A stretch of DNA of 64,000 nt from Lithodes maja (GCA_037953745.1 JBAKBP010000758.1:62001-126000), one strand, 5' to 3'. Shown: positions 41,633 to 54,097, counted from the first letter of the stretch. Translations and numbers: made by a program. The notes: generated from the sequence alone by a model not told the origin.

Positions 41633-44325
41633 GTCCATTTTGCAATGGAACCTTCGCAGTTTTTCTCTTAACCTCTGAAGTGCGCACGGGGGTAAATGAA
41701 AACCTCCCCCTGTGCTGACGTATTTGATGTTTTTCGTCACTAAAATATTCATTGTACCATTAATAGCATTAATAATTATCCATATGCGCCTATTATGGGT
41801 TGATTATAAAGGTATTAACCTGAAACAACAATAAAACGAGTGAAAACAGCGTTTGGATGGTCAAAATCGGAGATATAGCCCGCGAGTTGTATAATCTATG
41901 GGTGAGGCAAACTCCTTTCCCGCCAATTTCCCCCAAGGCCACTGAGACACAGTCGATCGATACTCTCTCTCTCTCTCTTGCACTCGATGGCCATCAGTGA
42001 TGACAACACCCTGCTTGCAACTCGCTAATGTTAGCACGAAAATATACCTCAGAATAAGGGAATAATAGGGAAAATAGGTGATAACTGAGGAATAGGAGGA
42101 AAGTGGGGAAGGAGGGGAGGTAGAGGACTGAGATTTTGCATGGCCCAGGGGCCAAAAAAAAAAAAATTTTTTTTTTTTTTTTTTCGATGTAAAAAGTTGA
42201 TTTTTAGTTTTACTTACTCCAGAGAGTCTTCCCGCAGTCCGCCGGCCGAACTCTAAAGAGTCTTCCCGCAGTTCCCGGGTTAAGAGAGACGATTTGCGTT
42301 TTTTACTTTCTATTCATTCCCCTAAGGTTGTCTGTCTCTGTTCTGTTCTTGCTGTTTTCTTTGATCTTGAGAAGGCGTACGACTCCAAGTGGAAGCATCA
42401 CATTTTGTGCCAACTCCGTTCTTTCCGTATACGTGGTAATATGGGCGTCTTTATTCGCAATTTACTTTCTTCTCGTTCTTTCCAAGTACAGGTGAATTTC
42501 ACGTTTTCTCGGTTATTCCCTCAGTTAAAGGGTGTCCCTCAGGGGTCTGTTTTAAGCACTATCCTCTTCCTCATAGCCATTAATGGTCTTATCTCTTCAC
42601 TTCCGGTTGGGGTCAGGTCCTCCTTATATGTTGACGACTTTGCAATTTATGCTGCTGATTCGGATCTTGCTGCGTTACGCCTCCTTATCCAATCTGCGAT
42701 TGTGGCTGCCTCGTCCTGGGCCACTTCTCACAGGTTTCGTTTTTCTACGACTAAATCTTCTGCTATGACTTTCACTCGTCGCCACGTTATCCCACGTCCT
42801 TCTCTTGAGCTTTACGGTTCTGTTTTGCTCTATCGCTCTTCTACTACCTTCTTGGGTCTTGTCTTTGATTCCCGTCTTAACTGGGAAGCTCATGTTTCCT
42901 CGGTTAAGGTTGCGGCTTTACACCGTCTTCTTTTCCTCCAGACTCTGTCCCACCTTACTTGGGGTGCGGACCGTTTTCTCCTTCTTCGCCTTCACGTTGG
43001 TCTTGTTCTTTCTAAACTAGATTATGGTTGTCAGGTTTACTCCTCAGCCTCGGACTCAGTCCTTCATAAACTTGACTCTGTTCACCATTTCGGTTTGCGT
43101 CTTGCCTTGGGTGCTTTTCGCTCTTCCCCTGTTGAAAACCTCTATGCTGAATCCGGCGTCCCTTCTTTGTACCGGCGTCGGGCCCTTCTCTCTCTCAGGT
43201 ACTATGCCTGGTCGCTTCAGTTTCCTTCTTTGCGGGCCTCTCTTATTCCTACTGTTCCTATTACGTCTCATTCTCGCCTTTGGCCCCCTTTCCTTTCTCG
43301 TATGGATTCCTTACTTTCTCATTCTTCGTTTTCCCCCTTCCACGTTCTTCCACTGCGACTCGGTGAGTTTCCTCCTTGGCTTCTTCCTCGTATTTCCATG
43401 TGTCCCTCTATTCTTCCTTGTTTTAAGTCCTCTACCCCGCCCCTGGTTCTTTGTTCGCGTTTCCTTGCACACCTTACACAGCATTCTTCTTCTACTTCAG
43501 TTTACACTGATGGCTCACGTTCGTCTTCTTTCGTCGGGTTTGCCATCCTTTTTCCTTCCCGTTCTTATCAGTATTCTCTCCCTTCTGTGGCTGGTCTTCT
43601 GACTGCCGAGCTTTATGCTATCTTCTTTGCCATCCGTCTCATGTATTCCTTTCCTTCTGCCTCCTTTACCCTTTTTTTCTGACTTGTACAACGCTCTTCT
43701 TCTCTTGTAGTCTTTCCCTGCTGTTCATCCGTTGGTTCTTGCCATCCATGATTGGCTTGTCAGTCTTTCTACTCGGAAGAAGGTTGTCCAATTTTGCTGG
43801 GTGCCTAGCTATGTTGGTGTCCGTGGGAATGAGCAGGTTGATGTTCTCGCTCATGATGCTGCGACGGTCAGGTCACTTTCTCTCTCTATTAACGCCTCTG
43901 ACTATTATCCAGCTATCTCTGTCTTCCTTCTGTCTCGTTGGCAAACCATGTGGTCTTCTCTTTCCTCTAAGAAGCTCCGCACTGTTAAGGCCTCCGTTTC
44001 TGCCTGGGCTGACCCCTCTCACCGTGTTCCCCGTTGGGAGACTGCGTTGGCCCGACTTCGAATAGGCCATACCAGGCTTACCCACTCCTTCCTCATGTCC
44101 CGCTCCCCTCCGCCGCTTTGCTCCCGGTGTGATGTTCAAATTTCTATTTCTCACATTTTCCTTGACTGTTCTCTCTTTTCTCCGGCCAGTATGCGTTGTT
44201 TTCCCTTTCTCTTTGGCCTTGGTCGTCGACCTTGTCTTACCGATATCCTCTCCGAGTCCTCTTTCTTTTCCGCTGACCTTGTAATGTCTTTCCTTTCTTC
44301 TCTCAGCCTCCTTAACGATATTTGA
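41633..44325 (+). pseudogene. I-like LINE ORF2, copy B, split by a P2 element
   Basis: The endonuclease stub starts at ATG 41631-41633 region and is broken after about 11 codons by the P2 element at 41672-42279. The frame resumes at 42284 and stays open to 43680, across RT (YVDD near 42625) and into RNase H (YTDGS near 43506), because copy B lacks the extra C of copy A. An extra T in the T run near 43672-43679 then shifts it. The remainder (43732-44325) carries the NEQVDVLAHDAA block and C-terminal knuckle. It shares the endonuclease deletion junction with copy A. Confidence 0.8.
41672..42279 (-). mobile_element. P2 TTAA element inside the LINE ORF2, 608 bp
   Basis: TTAA lies at 41668-41671 and 42280-42283, reverse orientation. 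In copy A the same place reads TTCA without insertion (near 33449), so the target TTAA differs by one base. The flanking LINE sequence is otherwise continuous. Confidence 0.9.
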
Positions 44326-44505
44326 GTTCCTTTTCCTCTAACTCTATCTGTTTTCTGCTTTAGTGCCATATGGCCTTCGTTGCCTGGTGCTAGGAATTTA
44401 TTAATGTTATGTTATGCAATGGGCCGAACATTTTAAAATCTCAAAATGAGTGGGGCTAAACATGAGGGAAAAGAAGGTCCAGAAAAACGGCCTATCTCTC
44501 CTTAA

Positions 44506-45132
44506 CCCGGGAACTGCCGGGAGACTCTTAAGAGTTCCCCCGGCGGACTGCGGGAAGACTCTTGAGAGTAAGTAAAATAAAAAATCAACTTTTGACATCG
44601 AATTTTTTTTTTTTTTTTTAATTTATTTTTTTTTTTTTTTTTTTTTTTTGGCCCCTGGGCCATGTAAAATCTCAGTCCTCTACCTCCCCTCCTTCCCCAC
44701 TTTCCTCCTCTCCTTCAGTTATCACCTATTTTCCCTATTATTCCCTTATTCTGAGGTATATTTTTGTGCTAACATTAGCGAGTTGCAAGCAGGGTGTTGT
44801 CATCACTGATGGCAAGCGAGTGCAAGAGAGAGAGAGAGAGTATCGATCGACTGTGTCTCAGTGGCCTTGGGGGAAATTGGCGGGAAAGCAGTTTGCCTCA
44901 CCCATACATGATACAACTCGCGGGCTATATCTCCGATTTTGACCATCCAAACGCTGTTTTCACTCGTTTTATTGTTGTTTCAGGTTAATACCTTTATAAT
45001 CAACCCATAATAGGCACATATGGATAATTATTAATGCTATTAATGGTACAATGAATATTTTAGTGACGGAAACACCTCAAATACGTCAGCACAGGGGGAC
45101 GTTTTCAATTACCCCCATGCGCACTTGTTAGG
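44506..45132 (+). mobile_element. P2 TTAA element, 627 bp
   Basis: TTAA lies at 44502-44505 and 45133-45136. It starts CCCGGGAACTGCCGGGAG and ends GCGCACTTGTTAGG. In copy A the same flank (CTCCTTAAGACTATAC) has a single empty TTAA. Confidence 0.9.
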
Positions 45133-45226
45133 TTAAGACTATACTATATATTTTCCTTCAAACTAAGTGGAATTATAGCCACAAGATCCAATACGCGTTT
45201 CTGTTCTGTTTTCTGGTGATTATTAA

Positions 45227-45523
45227 GGGGACCGACCTGCTTTATCTTTCTGGGTTTTATCCATTCGACCCCATTCAGCCTACTGTTTTAAGACGTTTCT
45301 CCCAATTCAGGTATCGATTTTTTCCTGACGAGCGACAGCGAGCCATCATTGTACGGAGAAATCCGGCTTCGCCGGAGACATTTGTTTTTACTGAAAAATG
45401 TACAAATTAATCCAAAATATGCTGGCTCGCTATCGCTCGCCAGGTGTAAATCGACACCTAAATGAGGATAAAAGATGTAAAACAGTACCCTGAATGAGGT
45501 CGAATGGCTACTACTCGGTCCCT
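45227..45523. mobile_element. P1 foldback element (shorter subtype), copy B
   Basis: TTAA lies at 45223-45226 and 45524-45527. The ends GGGGACCGACC and CTCGGTCCCT are inverted. Partner of 36400-36696. Confidence 0.85.
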
Positions 45524-46081
45524 TTAAACGATTTTATCCAGATTGGGAAGGGCATGTGGAAGTCAAGAGAAATGAGATAGTCTTCACCCTTATCCTTCCC
45601 ACAGATCCTTCCTAAACTGTATACAATCGTCTAATGATAGCCAGAATAAACTGTCCAAATACTGTAAGTCACAATCACTTTTTTGGCCTATTTACTTACT
45701 CTAACCATTAAGGGGAAATGGGTAGTTTTTCTGGATACCTTTCTCCCTCATGTTCAGCCCCATTAGTTTTCAGATGTTAAGCCTTTCGGTCCCTTCTGTA
45801 CCGGCGTCGTCTTTTATATTATATTATAGCTACATTCAGACGATTGTGTGCAGTTTAAGAACGATCTGTGGTAGTAAAAAGGGTTAAGGGAGATAGTTCG
45901 AAGCCTGTTAATTGCTGGAGGCCCTTTTCAAACTGAATAACATTGGCTGGCTATCATTAGACGATGTTATGCAATGTAGGAAGGATCTGTTTAAAATATA
46001 AGGGTAAAGACTATCTCAATTAACCCTCTGATTTCCATACACCCTTCCTAATCTGGCTATCATTAGCCGATTTTATGCATC

Positions 46082-47331
46082 TTAGGAAGGATCTGAGGGG
46101 TAAAGACTATCTCAATTAACCCGCTAACTTCCATATACCTTCCTGTCTCAATAAAATCGTCTAATAATAGCCAGAAAACAAAGAAAATGTGTGTTGGATC
46201 TAGAAAGGGTAAACTGAATATAAAATAATAAAATATTTGCTTTATAAAATACCCCAGAAACGAAATTCCCGGGAACGAAAATCTCCATCCCCAACGAGAT
46301 CCGAGATCCCCAGGAACGAGAGGACCAAGGAAACGCGACCACGCCCAACATAGGAATTTCAAGGTCGCATACCACAGCCATGGAAGAGCGTGTCTGATAT
46401 TGCGACACCTATTATTTCTGTATACAGTATTTTATTTATGTATGTATGTATGTAAGTAGGTAAGAATCATGTCCTACAAGGTTCAGATTAAGAAGGTTAG
46501 GATACATGCCAATGTTGTTGTGTATTGTGTATGTATTTGATTGTGCAAGAACCATGTCCAAGGATCTCGTCGAATTACGAGAAACCTATCAGACCATCTC
46601 CTATGCAAATAACAGGTAAATGAAAGGGGAATAAATAAATAAACTAAGCGTAATAGGAACTAAAAACCTATATACATATATCTTTTGCATTACGAGAATC
46701 TGAACAAAACCATCTCAGAGAGATGCTTTTCTATCTTATAATTATGAACAATTATGTACAGTTGTGGACAGATGAAACAGATACAGCCTTGGTCTGTCCA
46801 AGACCTCAATAGAGGGCAGCACAATTAGTGCCCATAAATGATCTGGTAACATTGATGGTGATGGGGTAGGAGGTGAAGGTATGGGGTGGAGGAAGGGAGG
46901 CGAGGGAAGGGGAAGGAGGGTACAGGAGTGGGAGGGGTAACCAGCGGCGAGGTGGGAGCAGGTGGGGGTGGAGGGAAGTGGGTGACCAAATACTTTACTG
47001 TGAAAGAATTATAAATGTTGTGTTTTGATCATTATGTGGGATTATGATTGCGAAATATTGGAGTCGTGAGGTGTGTGTAGCATAATAAACGTGCTAAAGG
47101 CTGCTAACCTCCTATTGCTCTCTCTCTCTCTCTCTCTCCATATACAATATATATGTGACATATAGGCATTCAAATATATGATATCTTTAATCTCTAATGT
47201 AGTAATACTTCATATTTTATCTCTGCTTAGAGCGCCTACTGAGTTGTGATATCGGGAACGTGGTATTGTTCAAACATGGGAGCGTCAGATACAACTGAAC
47301 TACAAGTTGTTTACCTAACAAGGGGGAAATA
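46082..47331. other. Non-coding region with simple repeats
   Basis: It contains a purine-rich G/GA tract (about 46850-46985), short GTAT runs (46437-46460) and a (CT)n run at about 47121-47148. No gene or recognisable domain. Confidence 0.7.
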
Positions 47332-47570
47332 TAGTCTATCTATCTATCTATTGCCAGACGCCTTACTCCCCTTAAGAGGGTGGCCATACACAGAATGCCC
47401 CCAAGCGGACCTATTCCCTGTGAGAGGGACAACCCGAGCCAGTTTAGTGAAGGACTTACAGGATTGACCACTCAATTCAGGATCCGTCCGACTCCGAGGC
47501 CCTCTGTGTATCTTGTTAGCACTATTTTTCTACAGTGGTGTCCAGCTAATCCATCCACTAACCTGCCTTA
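47332..47570 (-). mobile_element. 3' end of the second RTE family, minus strand
   Basis: Read on the minus strand, the sequence ends GGCGTCTGGCAATAG followed by GATA units at 47335-47350. This matches the end at 24665-24704 (GGCGTCAGGCAATAG plus GATA). Further upstream homology is weak. Confidence 0.55.
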
Positions 47571-47588
47571 CCCTTAGGTAAGCAGTAC

Positions 47589-47723
47589 GGATTTGTATCA
47601 GGTTTACTCCCCTAGACAGGTTGCCAACCAAGGCTGACGAGTCCCATCCACCCGGATTTGTATAAGGTTGTCTCCCCTAGATGAGTTGCCGACCAAGGCT
47701 AACGAGTCCCATCCACCCGAATA
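47589..47723. repeat. 65-bp direct duplication, two units
   Basis: GGATTTGTAT starts units at 47589 and 47654. Both run through CTCCCCTAGA and end GAGTCCCATCCACCC. Confidence 0.8.
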
Positions 47724-48564
47724 TAGTAATTGTTATTATTTGTCAGTTGGTGATTCAGTCAAACTTCAAATGTTATAGTTAGTGTTTCAGCATAATGGTG
47801 AGTGTATAGGTCATAGTAGTAACGAAAGTATGCAATGCATATATGGTGTATATAATACGGTATCAATGACACGCCAATTAAAGTGTTTTCCAAGTGTACC
47901 GGAGGTGTTATCAATGTTGGCATTGCCACGGGTATATAATCGCTTTTCATTATATACGTCCATAAGAATTTAAACAACATAATATTATAAATTAATAAAA
48001 CATTATTCAACGTATCTATAAATAATCTATCTTTATTAATTTCACTCCAAAGCAGAAACCAGGAAACAAAGGACGACTAATATATATTTACATAGCAATA
48101 CACCTGTTCAAGGAAAACATCCAGTTATATATAATGTGTCAATACAATCTTCAAAGTTTCGGTATAGAGGCGCAAAAGACCATGTTATAAAATAGTATCC
48201 TCACATTAAAAACTAAGTTATATTTATTGGTCAAACCTCTTGGTAGATATGCTCAACAATAATGACGCAAGGGTGGTGTAAGCTTAATTAATATCAAATG
48301 AAAACATGATTATGCAGAACCTTTCCGGTATACTAGTTATTTTTTGTTACGTTTTGACGGCATCAGTAGAAGTGAAAGTGTTAAATGAGATAGCGTTAGG
48401 GCCATTCCTTGCTACGGGTTCTAAGCTGTATACAGTTGGTTAATGCCTCAGAGAAATGAGGATACGCTTCTTCACCTATTATGGCATAATATAGTAAATG
48501 AGTTCATTAATTGTTGGCGGGACGTCTTGTAGTTGGAGGACTAATTAAGATAGCCATTACCGAT
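47724..48564. other. AT-rich stretch, nothing recognised
   Basis: No domain, RNA or repeat family recognised on either strand. Confidence 0.6.
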
Positions 48565-48568
48565 TTAA

Positions 48569-49184
48569 CCCGGGAGCTACGGGAAGACTCTTAAGAGTTC
48601 CCCCGGCGGACTGCGGGAAGACTCTCCTGAGTAAGTAAAATTAAAAATCAACTTTTGACATCGAATTTTTTTTTTTTTTTTTATTTTTTTTTTTTTTTTT
48701 TGGCCCCTGGGCCATGCAAAATCTCAGTCCTCTACCTCCCCTCCTTCCCCACTTTCCTCCTATCCCTCAGTTATCACCTATTTTCCCTATTATTCCCTTA
48801 TTCTGAGGTATATTTTCGTGCTAACATTAGCGAGTTGCAAGCAGGGTGTTGTCATCACTGATGGCCATCGAGTGCAAGAGAGAGAGAGAGAGTATCGATC
48901 GACTGTGTCGCAGTGGCCTTGGGGAAAATTGGCGGGAAGGTAGCTTGCCTCACCCATACATTATACAACTCGCGGGCTATATCTCCGATTTTGACCATCC
49001 AAACGCTGTTTTCACTAGTTTTATTGTTGTTTCAGGTTAATATATTTATAATCAACCCATAATAGGCACATATGGATAATTATTAATGCTATTAATGGTA
49101 CAATGAATATTTTAGTGACGGAAACACCTCAAATACGTCAGCACAGGGGGAGGTTTTCAATTACCCCCGTGCGCACTTGTTAGG
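48569..49184 (+). mobile_element. P2 TTAA element, 616 bp
   Basis: TTAA lies at 48565-48568 and 49185-49188. It starts CCCGGGAGCTACGGGAAG and ends GCGCACTTGTTAGG. Very close to the copy at 35768. It is inserted in unrelated AT-rich DNA, so it is an independent insertion outside the duplicated segment. Confidence 0.9.
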
Positions 49185-49583
49185 TTAATAGATAAATAGC
49201 ATTCCAAAACTGAGGAACATCCTATAATGATCGTGAAATTAAAGTGAAAAAGCTACACGTATTAAGAAAGGGTTGGGAATACATTAAAATGAAAATACTG
49301 AATAGTATTGTAATAATTATGGTGAACAAAGATGCATAGTATATACAACTAGTAACACGAAAATAATGCATTGTGCTGCTTTATGATATATAATTGTGTT
49401 TAAGATAATTAGAGAAATTCATAATATCATGACATAGGCAAAAGTAGACTTCGAAGGTTTGAGATATAGCTACTAACAATCTAGTGAAAGATGAACCAGG
49501 AGAGATACATAAAGCTTTATAAATTAACTTTAGCAGATTACAGAAAACAGGAAGAGATTAAATTTAAATTATTCGTTCTACAC

Positions 49584-49802
49584 CTATATAATGACTGAAG
49601 CTTCTGTATTATCATAAAGTTCTTCTTCTTCCTTTATTTCTGATTTAAAGGCCCTGCATATTGCTAAACTGCTTTTCTCCCCTAGCTCTTCCTGCCATTT
49701 CCTTGTATCCCAATTTTTAACTTTCATCTTAATTTCTTCCTTCAGTATACGAGTGTCGAGTTCAGTTGCTGATCGGGAAGCTATGCCTTTGCAACGGCGC
49801 AT
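49584..49802 (-). pseudogene. LINE (family X) C-terminal fragment, minus strand
   Basis: 73 codons with NWDTRKWQEELGEKSSL and EEEELYDNTEAS. This pattern (W..E...KSSL....K..I.EE..LYDN) resembles the C-terminal part of a group of arthropod non-LTR elements. The clade was not fixed. It lies head to head with an endonuclease piece of similar type starting at 49830 on the other strand. Confidence 0.5.
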
Positions 49803-49829
49803 CCTTTTTGTCGTGTTTTCAGTTTTCTA

Positions 49830-50066
49830 ATGAAGGAAAATAAAAACATCGTCTGCTATTTTCCCGCTTTCGGTTCGCACATGAACTCTCATGTAGGGTT
49901 CAAAGGTAAACAAAAACGAAATTATAATGGACACATTATACTAGATTTGATGGATAAATTTAAATTAAATATGCTAAATGATGACCAGGACTCCAGGAGT
50001 GTAATGGGGAGATAACATGGCGAAGAAATGAGCAATCTATCGTAATATATTATGTTTATATAATAT
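49830..50066 (+). pseudogene. LINE (family X) endonuclease fragment
   Basis: It carries NSHVGFKGKQKRNYNGHIIL and LNMLNDDQ, followed one frame over by GEITWRRNEQSI (about 50008-50045). These are the N..VG / NG / LN / TW / S blocks of APE endonuclease from non-LTR elements. A frame change near 50010 and later insertions disable it. It continues at 54230. Confidence 0.6.
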
Positions 50067-50108
50067 AAAAATTGAATTATATAATTATATAAATTATATT
50101 AATTATAT

Positions 50109-50810
50109 TAATGATAAATGTTACTCGTAGAGACAGATTGAGGAATGAAGAGATACGTAGGAAAGTGGGGCAGCAGGAACATTTGTCAGCCAGAGTGGAC
50201 AGAAGGGTGCTGAGCTGGTATGGTCATGTTGAACGAATGGGAGATGAAAGGCTTACAAAGAGAATATGTGAGTCAGGTACAAGGGGAGATAGAAGGGCAG
50301 GAAGACCCCCATTGAGATGGAGAGACTGTGTAAGAAAGGCTTTGGATGATAGAGGAATGACTATAGATCAGGCAGGGGAAGTGGTGGTGGACAGGAGTGA
50401 ATGGAGAATGCTTGTGAATAGTTGAGTGAACACGTGGTCATTTGGAGTAAGGGGTCGGGCGCAAGTTGGACTAGATAATAGTCCATCAGGCGCCTGGCCC
50501 GGGGAGACGATTAATATGAAGGGTGTGCCTGGAAGTGTGGTGGGAGGGCTTGTGGCTTTGGCTCCGCTGCATGTCTGCCTGCCGAGATCAGAACCTCTCC
50601 GGGTGGTCAGGGGCCGGGGGAGTGCTGGAGCGACCTTGGTAACCCTGGTCTCTGGGTCTTCTCCTGGGTGACCTGGTTGTGTGAGAGTTTGTGTTTTTTA
50701 TCTGTGTTTATTTTTTGTTTTGTGTTGTTTTTGTGTTTTCCCTGTTCTTGCTCTGTCTTGAGTCGGCGACCCCCAAAATGGGGATTGGGCCTGAGCATAT
50801 AGATAGATAG
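50109..50810 (+). mobile_element. RTE LINE, short 5'-truncated copy
   Basis: Starts within the C-terminal region of ORF2 (RRDRLRNEEIR) and runs through stop 50423-50425 and the 3' UTR to GGGCCTGAGCAT plus a short GATA tail. The AT-rich flank AATTATATTAATTATAT occurs both before (50092-50108) and after (50811-50827), a likely 17-bp target duplication, though the low complexity weakens this. Confidence 0.8.
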
Positions 50811-50998
50811 AATTATATTAATTATATAAAAATTTAAAAAAATTAATATAAAAATTTATAAAAAATGTAAAAGAAAGTAGAAAAGTGTAACAAGAAAAGT
50901 TCTAATACTAGAAAAAAAGAAAAAGAAAAAACAAAAAGTGACAATATATTTTGGAAAACATGTAAATTTATAGAAAATAAGGACCCCAGTAAGAAGAT

Positions 50999-53900
50999 TA
51001 CTCACCCACATTAAGGCTAATGTGGGTGAGAATGCGGTTTAAGGGTGAAAGGTGGGTTTTTGTAAGTGCGTATGGACCAGGAAGTGAAAGAGAGTTAGAC
51101 GAGGTAGAGGGTTTCTGGGAGGATTTGAGAGATTGTCTACAAGGGTTTGATGAAAATGAAAATGTTATAGTTTTAGGGGACCTAAATGCTAGGGTAGGAA
51201 ATGAGCCTGTTGAGGGAGTCATCGGTAGTTTTGGTGTGGATGGTGTAAACGAGAGTGGAGAAAGACTGAAAAATGTATGTGAAGAGTGTAGATTGAGTGT
51301 AGGTAATACGTTCTTCAAAAAAAGGCGTATACACAAGTACACCTGGCATAGACTTGTGAGGGGAGAGATTGTAGAGAGGGCATTGATGGATTATGTGCTG
51401 GTGACAAGGGAAAGATTGTGTAGACTGCTGGATGTGAATGTGATGAGAGGTGAGGCGGAGGGTATGTCAGATCATTACCTGGTGGAGGGAAAGCTAAGAG
51501 TTAAGAGTTACAGGAGAATAAGAGACAAGCGTGAAGTAAGAGAGGTAATAAAAGTTAGTGAGTTAGAGAAGAGTGAAAAAGAGAGGGAGTACCAGGAAAG
51601 ACTAAATGAAAAGTGGATGGAAGTGAGAGAGATGGAAGAGAGAGAAGTAGAGGTTGAATGGCAACAGTTTAAGGAAGGAGTTAAAGCAAGTGCAGAGGTA
51701 GTATGCGGCAAAAGGAAAGTAGGAGGCAGAGGTATCAGGAAGGGAAGCGAGTGGTGGAATGATACGGTGAGAAAGGCAGTTGAGGAGAAGAGACAGTGTT
51801 TTGAGAGGGTTTTACAGGATGGTAGTGTTGAGGTATGGGAGAGGTACAAGGAGAAAAGGAGAGAGGCAAAACGGAAAATTAGAGAAGCGAAAAAAGATGC
51901 AAACGAAAGGTGGGGCCAAAGGCTGAGTGAGAATTTTGAAGAACGAAAGAAGATGTTCTGGAAGGAGGTAAATAAAGTAAGGAAAGGAGGACAAAAGAGG
52001 GAAGAGTCAGTGAAAGATGAAAATGGAGAATTACTAGTGGAACCAGTTGAAGTGAGGAAAAGATATGCCAAGTATTTTGAATTTTTGTTAAATACAAGAG
52101 ATGGAAGAGAAGCAGTGATTGAAGCAGAGGTGGATGGAGATAGGTTACCCAGGCCACCCAGGTGGCAGGGAATGAATGAAAGGATTGAGGAAAATGAGGT
52201 GAAAGAAGCAGTGAAACAAATGAGAGCGGGAAAAGCAGAAGGTTTGGATGGTATTGCTGTGGAGTGTATAAAGAAGGGTGGAGATGTGATAATAGATTGG
52301 TTGGTGAGACTTTTCAACGTGTGCTTTGTTGTGTCAAGGGTACCAATAGACTGGAAGAGTGCATGTATTGTGCCGTTGTACAAGGGAAAGGGAGATCGGC
52401 AGGAGTGTTCAAGTTATAGAGGTATTAGTTTATTGTCAGTGGTTGGAAAGCTGTATGGCAGGGTGTTGATAGAGAGGATAATAAAGTGTACAGAAGTTGC
52501 AATAGGAGAAGAACAGTGCGGTTTTAGGAGGGGAAGAGGGTGCGTGGATCAGATGTTTGCAGTAAGACAGTTATGCGAGAAGTATTTAGAGAAGCATAAG
52601 GAGATATTTTGGGCTTTTATGGACTTGGAAAAAGCGTATGATCGTGTGGACCGTGAAGCAATGTGGAAGGTGTTAAGGATTTATGAAATAGGAGGAAATT
52701 TGTTAGAAGCAGTTAAGAGTTTTTATAAAGGGAGCAGAGCATGTGTGAGAGTAGGAAATGGTGAGTTGAGTGAATGGTTTGAGGTAAAGGTAGGTTTGCG
52801 ACAGGGTTGTGTAATGTCACCATGGCTGTTTAATATGTTTATGGATGGTGTGGTGAGGGAGGTGAAAAGGAGAACTATGGGAAGAGGATTGGGTTTAGTA
52901 GGAAAGAATGGTAGAGATTGGGAGTTGAATCAGTTGCTGTTCGCTGATGACACAGCATTGGTGGCGGATTCTGATGAGAAACTGCAGCGGGTAGTCAAAG
53001 AGTTTGGTGTGGTTTGTGGAAGGAGGAAACTGAAGGTGAACGTCAATAAAAGTAAAGTAATGGTGTGTAATAGGGAGAGCATAGGGTGAATCTAGATGTG
53101 AGGCTGGATGGGGAAATATTGGAACAAGTAGAGTGTTTTAAATATCTAGGAGGAACGATAAGCAGGAGTGGAGGTATGGAAGTGGAGGTAAAACAGAGAG
53201 TGTGTGAAGGAAGGAAGGTTTTCGGAGCAATGGGAAGTATGTGGAAGACGAGAAATCTCAGAGTGAAAGTAAAAAGTGCACTGTATCAAGGAATTGTTGT
53301 GCCAACAGTGATGTATGGGGCTGAGACATGGGCTCTGAAGAAAAAGGAGAAAAGAGGGCTGGATGTGATGGAGATGAGCTGCTTGAGGAGTATGTGTGGA
53401 GTTACTCGTAGAGACAGATTGAGGAATGAAGAGATACGTAGGAGAGTGGGGCAGCAGGAACATTTGTCAGCCAGAGTGGACAGAAGGGTGCTGAGCTGGT
53501 ATGGTCATGTTGAACGAATGGGAGATGAAAGGCTTACAAAGAGAATATGTGAGTCAGGTACAAGGGGAGATAGAAGGGCAGGAAGACCCCCATTGAGATG
53601 GAGAGACTGTGTAAGAAAGGCTTTGGATGATAGAGGAATGACTATAGATCAGGCAGGGGAAGTGGTGGTGGACAGGAGTGAATGGAGAATGCTTGTGAAT
53701 AGTTGAGTGAACACGTGGTCATTTGGAGTAAGGGGTCGGGCGCAAGTTCGACTAGATAATAGTCCATCAGGCGCCTGGCCCGGGGGGACGATTAATATGA
53801 AGGGTGTGCCTGGAAGTGTGGTGGGAGGGCTTGTGGCTTTGGCTCCGCTGCATGTCTGCCTGCCGAGATCGGAACCTCTCCGGGTGGTCAGGGGCCGGGG

Positions 53901-54097
53901 GAGTGCTGGAGCGACCTTGGTAACCCTGGTCTCTGGGTCTTCTCCTGGGTGACCTGGATGTGTGTGAGTTTGTGTTTTTTATCTGTGTTTATTTTTTGTT
54001 TTATGTTGTTTTTGTGTTTTCCCTGTTCTTGCTCTGTCTTGAGTCGGCTACCCCCAAAATGGGGATTGGGCCTGAGCATATAGATAGATAGATAGAT
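50999..54097 (+). mobile_element. RTE LINE, longest copy, with target duplication
   Basis: Flanked by AGTAAGAAGAT at 50988-50998 and 54098-54108, an 11-bp target-site duplication. The 3' end is GGGCCTGAGCAT followed by GATA units. The 5' end is truncated inside the endonuclease and shows a perfect 13-bp hairpin (CTCACCCACATTA, 4-base loop, reverse complement) at 51001-51030. It carries endonuclease, RT and C-terminal domains. Confidence 0.9.
51020..53706 (+). pseudogene. RTE ORF2: endonuclease-reverse transcriptase, one frameshift
   Basis: It is open from 51020 to 53089. The endonuclease part lacks its first blocks but has VIVLGDLNARVG near residue 48, ALMDYVLV and MSDHYLV near 155. RT: YRGISLLSVVGKLY, ECGF-like EEQCGFRRGRG, DLEKAYDRV, GLRQGCVMSP and FADD near residue 641. 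A three-G run at 53073-53075, four G in the copy at 39560, shifts the frame. The second part at 53086-53706 carries YGAETWALKKKE, LSWYGHVERMG and GRPPLRWRDC to the natural stop. Dead by truncation and frameshift, but otherwise well kept, hence young. Confidence 0.9.

Larger units (their letters stand above)
39851..46081 (+). repeat. Duplicated segment, copy B
   Basis: Direct-orientation copy of 31637-37898. It carries two P2 insertions (41672-42279 and 44506-45132) absent at those places in copy A, and lacks the P2 and P4 insertions of copy A. Its left edge is hidden by the gap. Confidence 0.9.
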
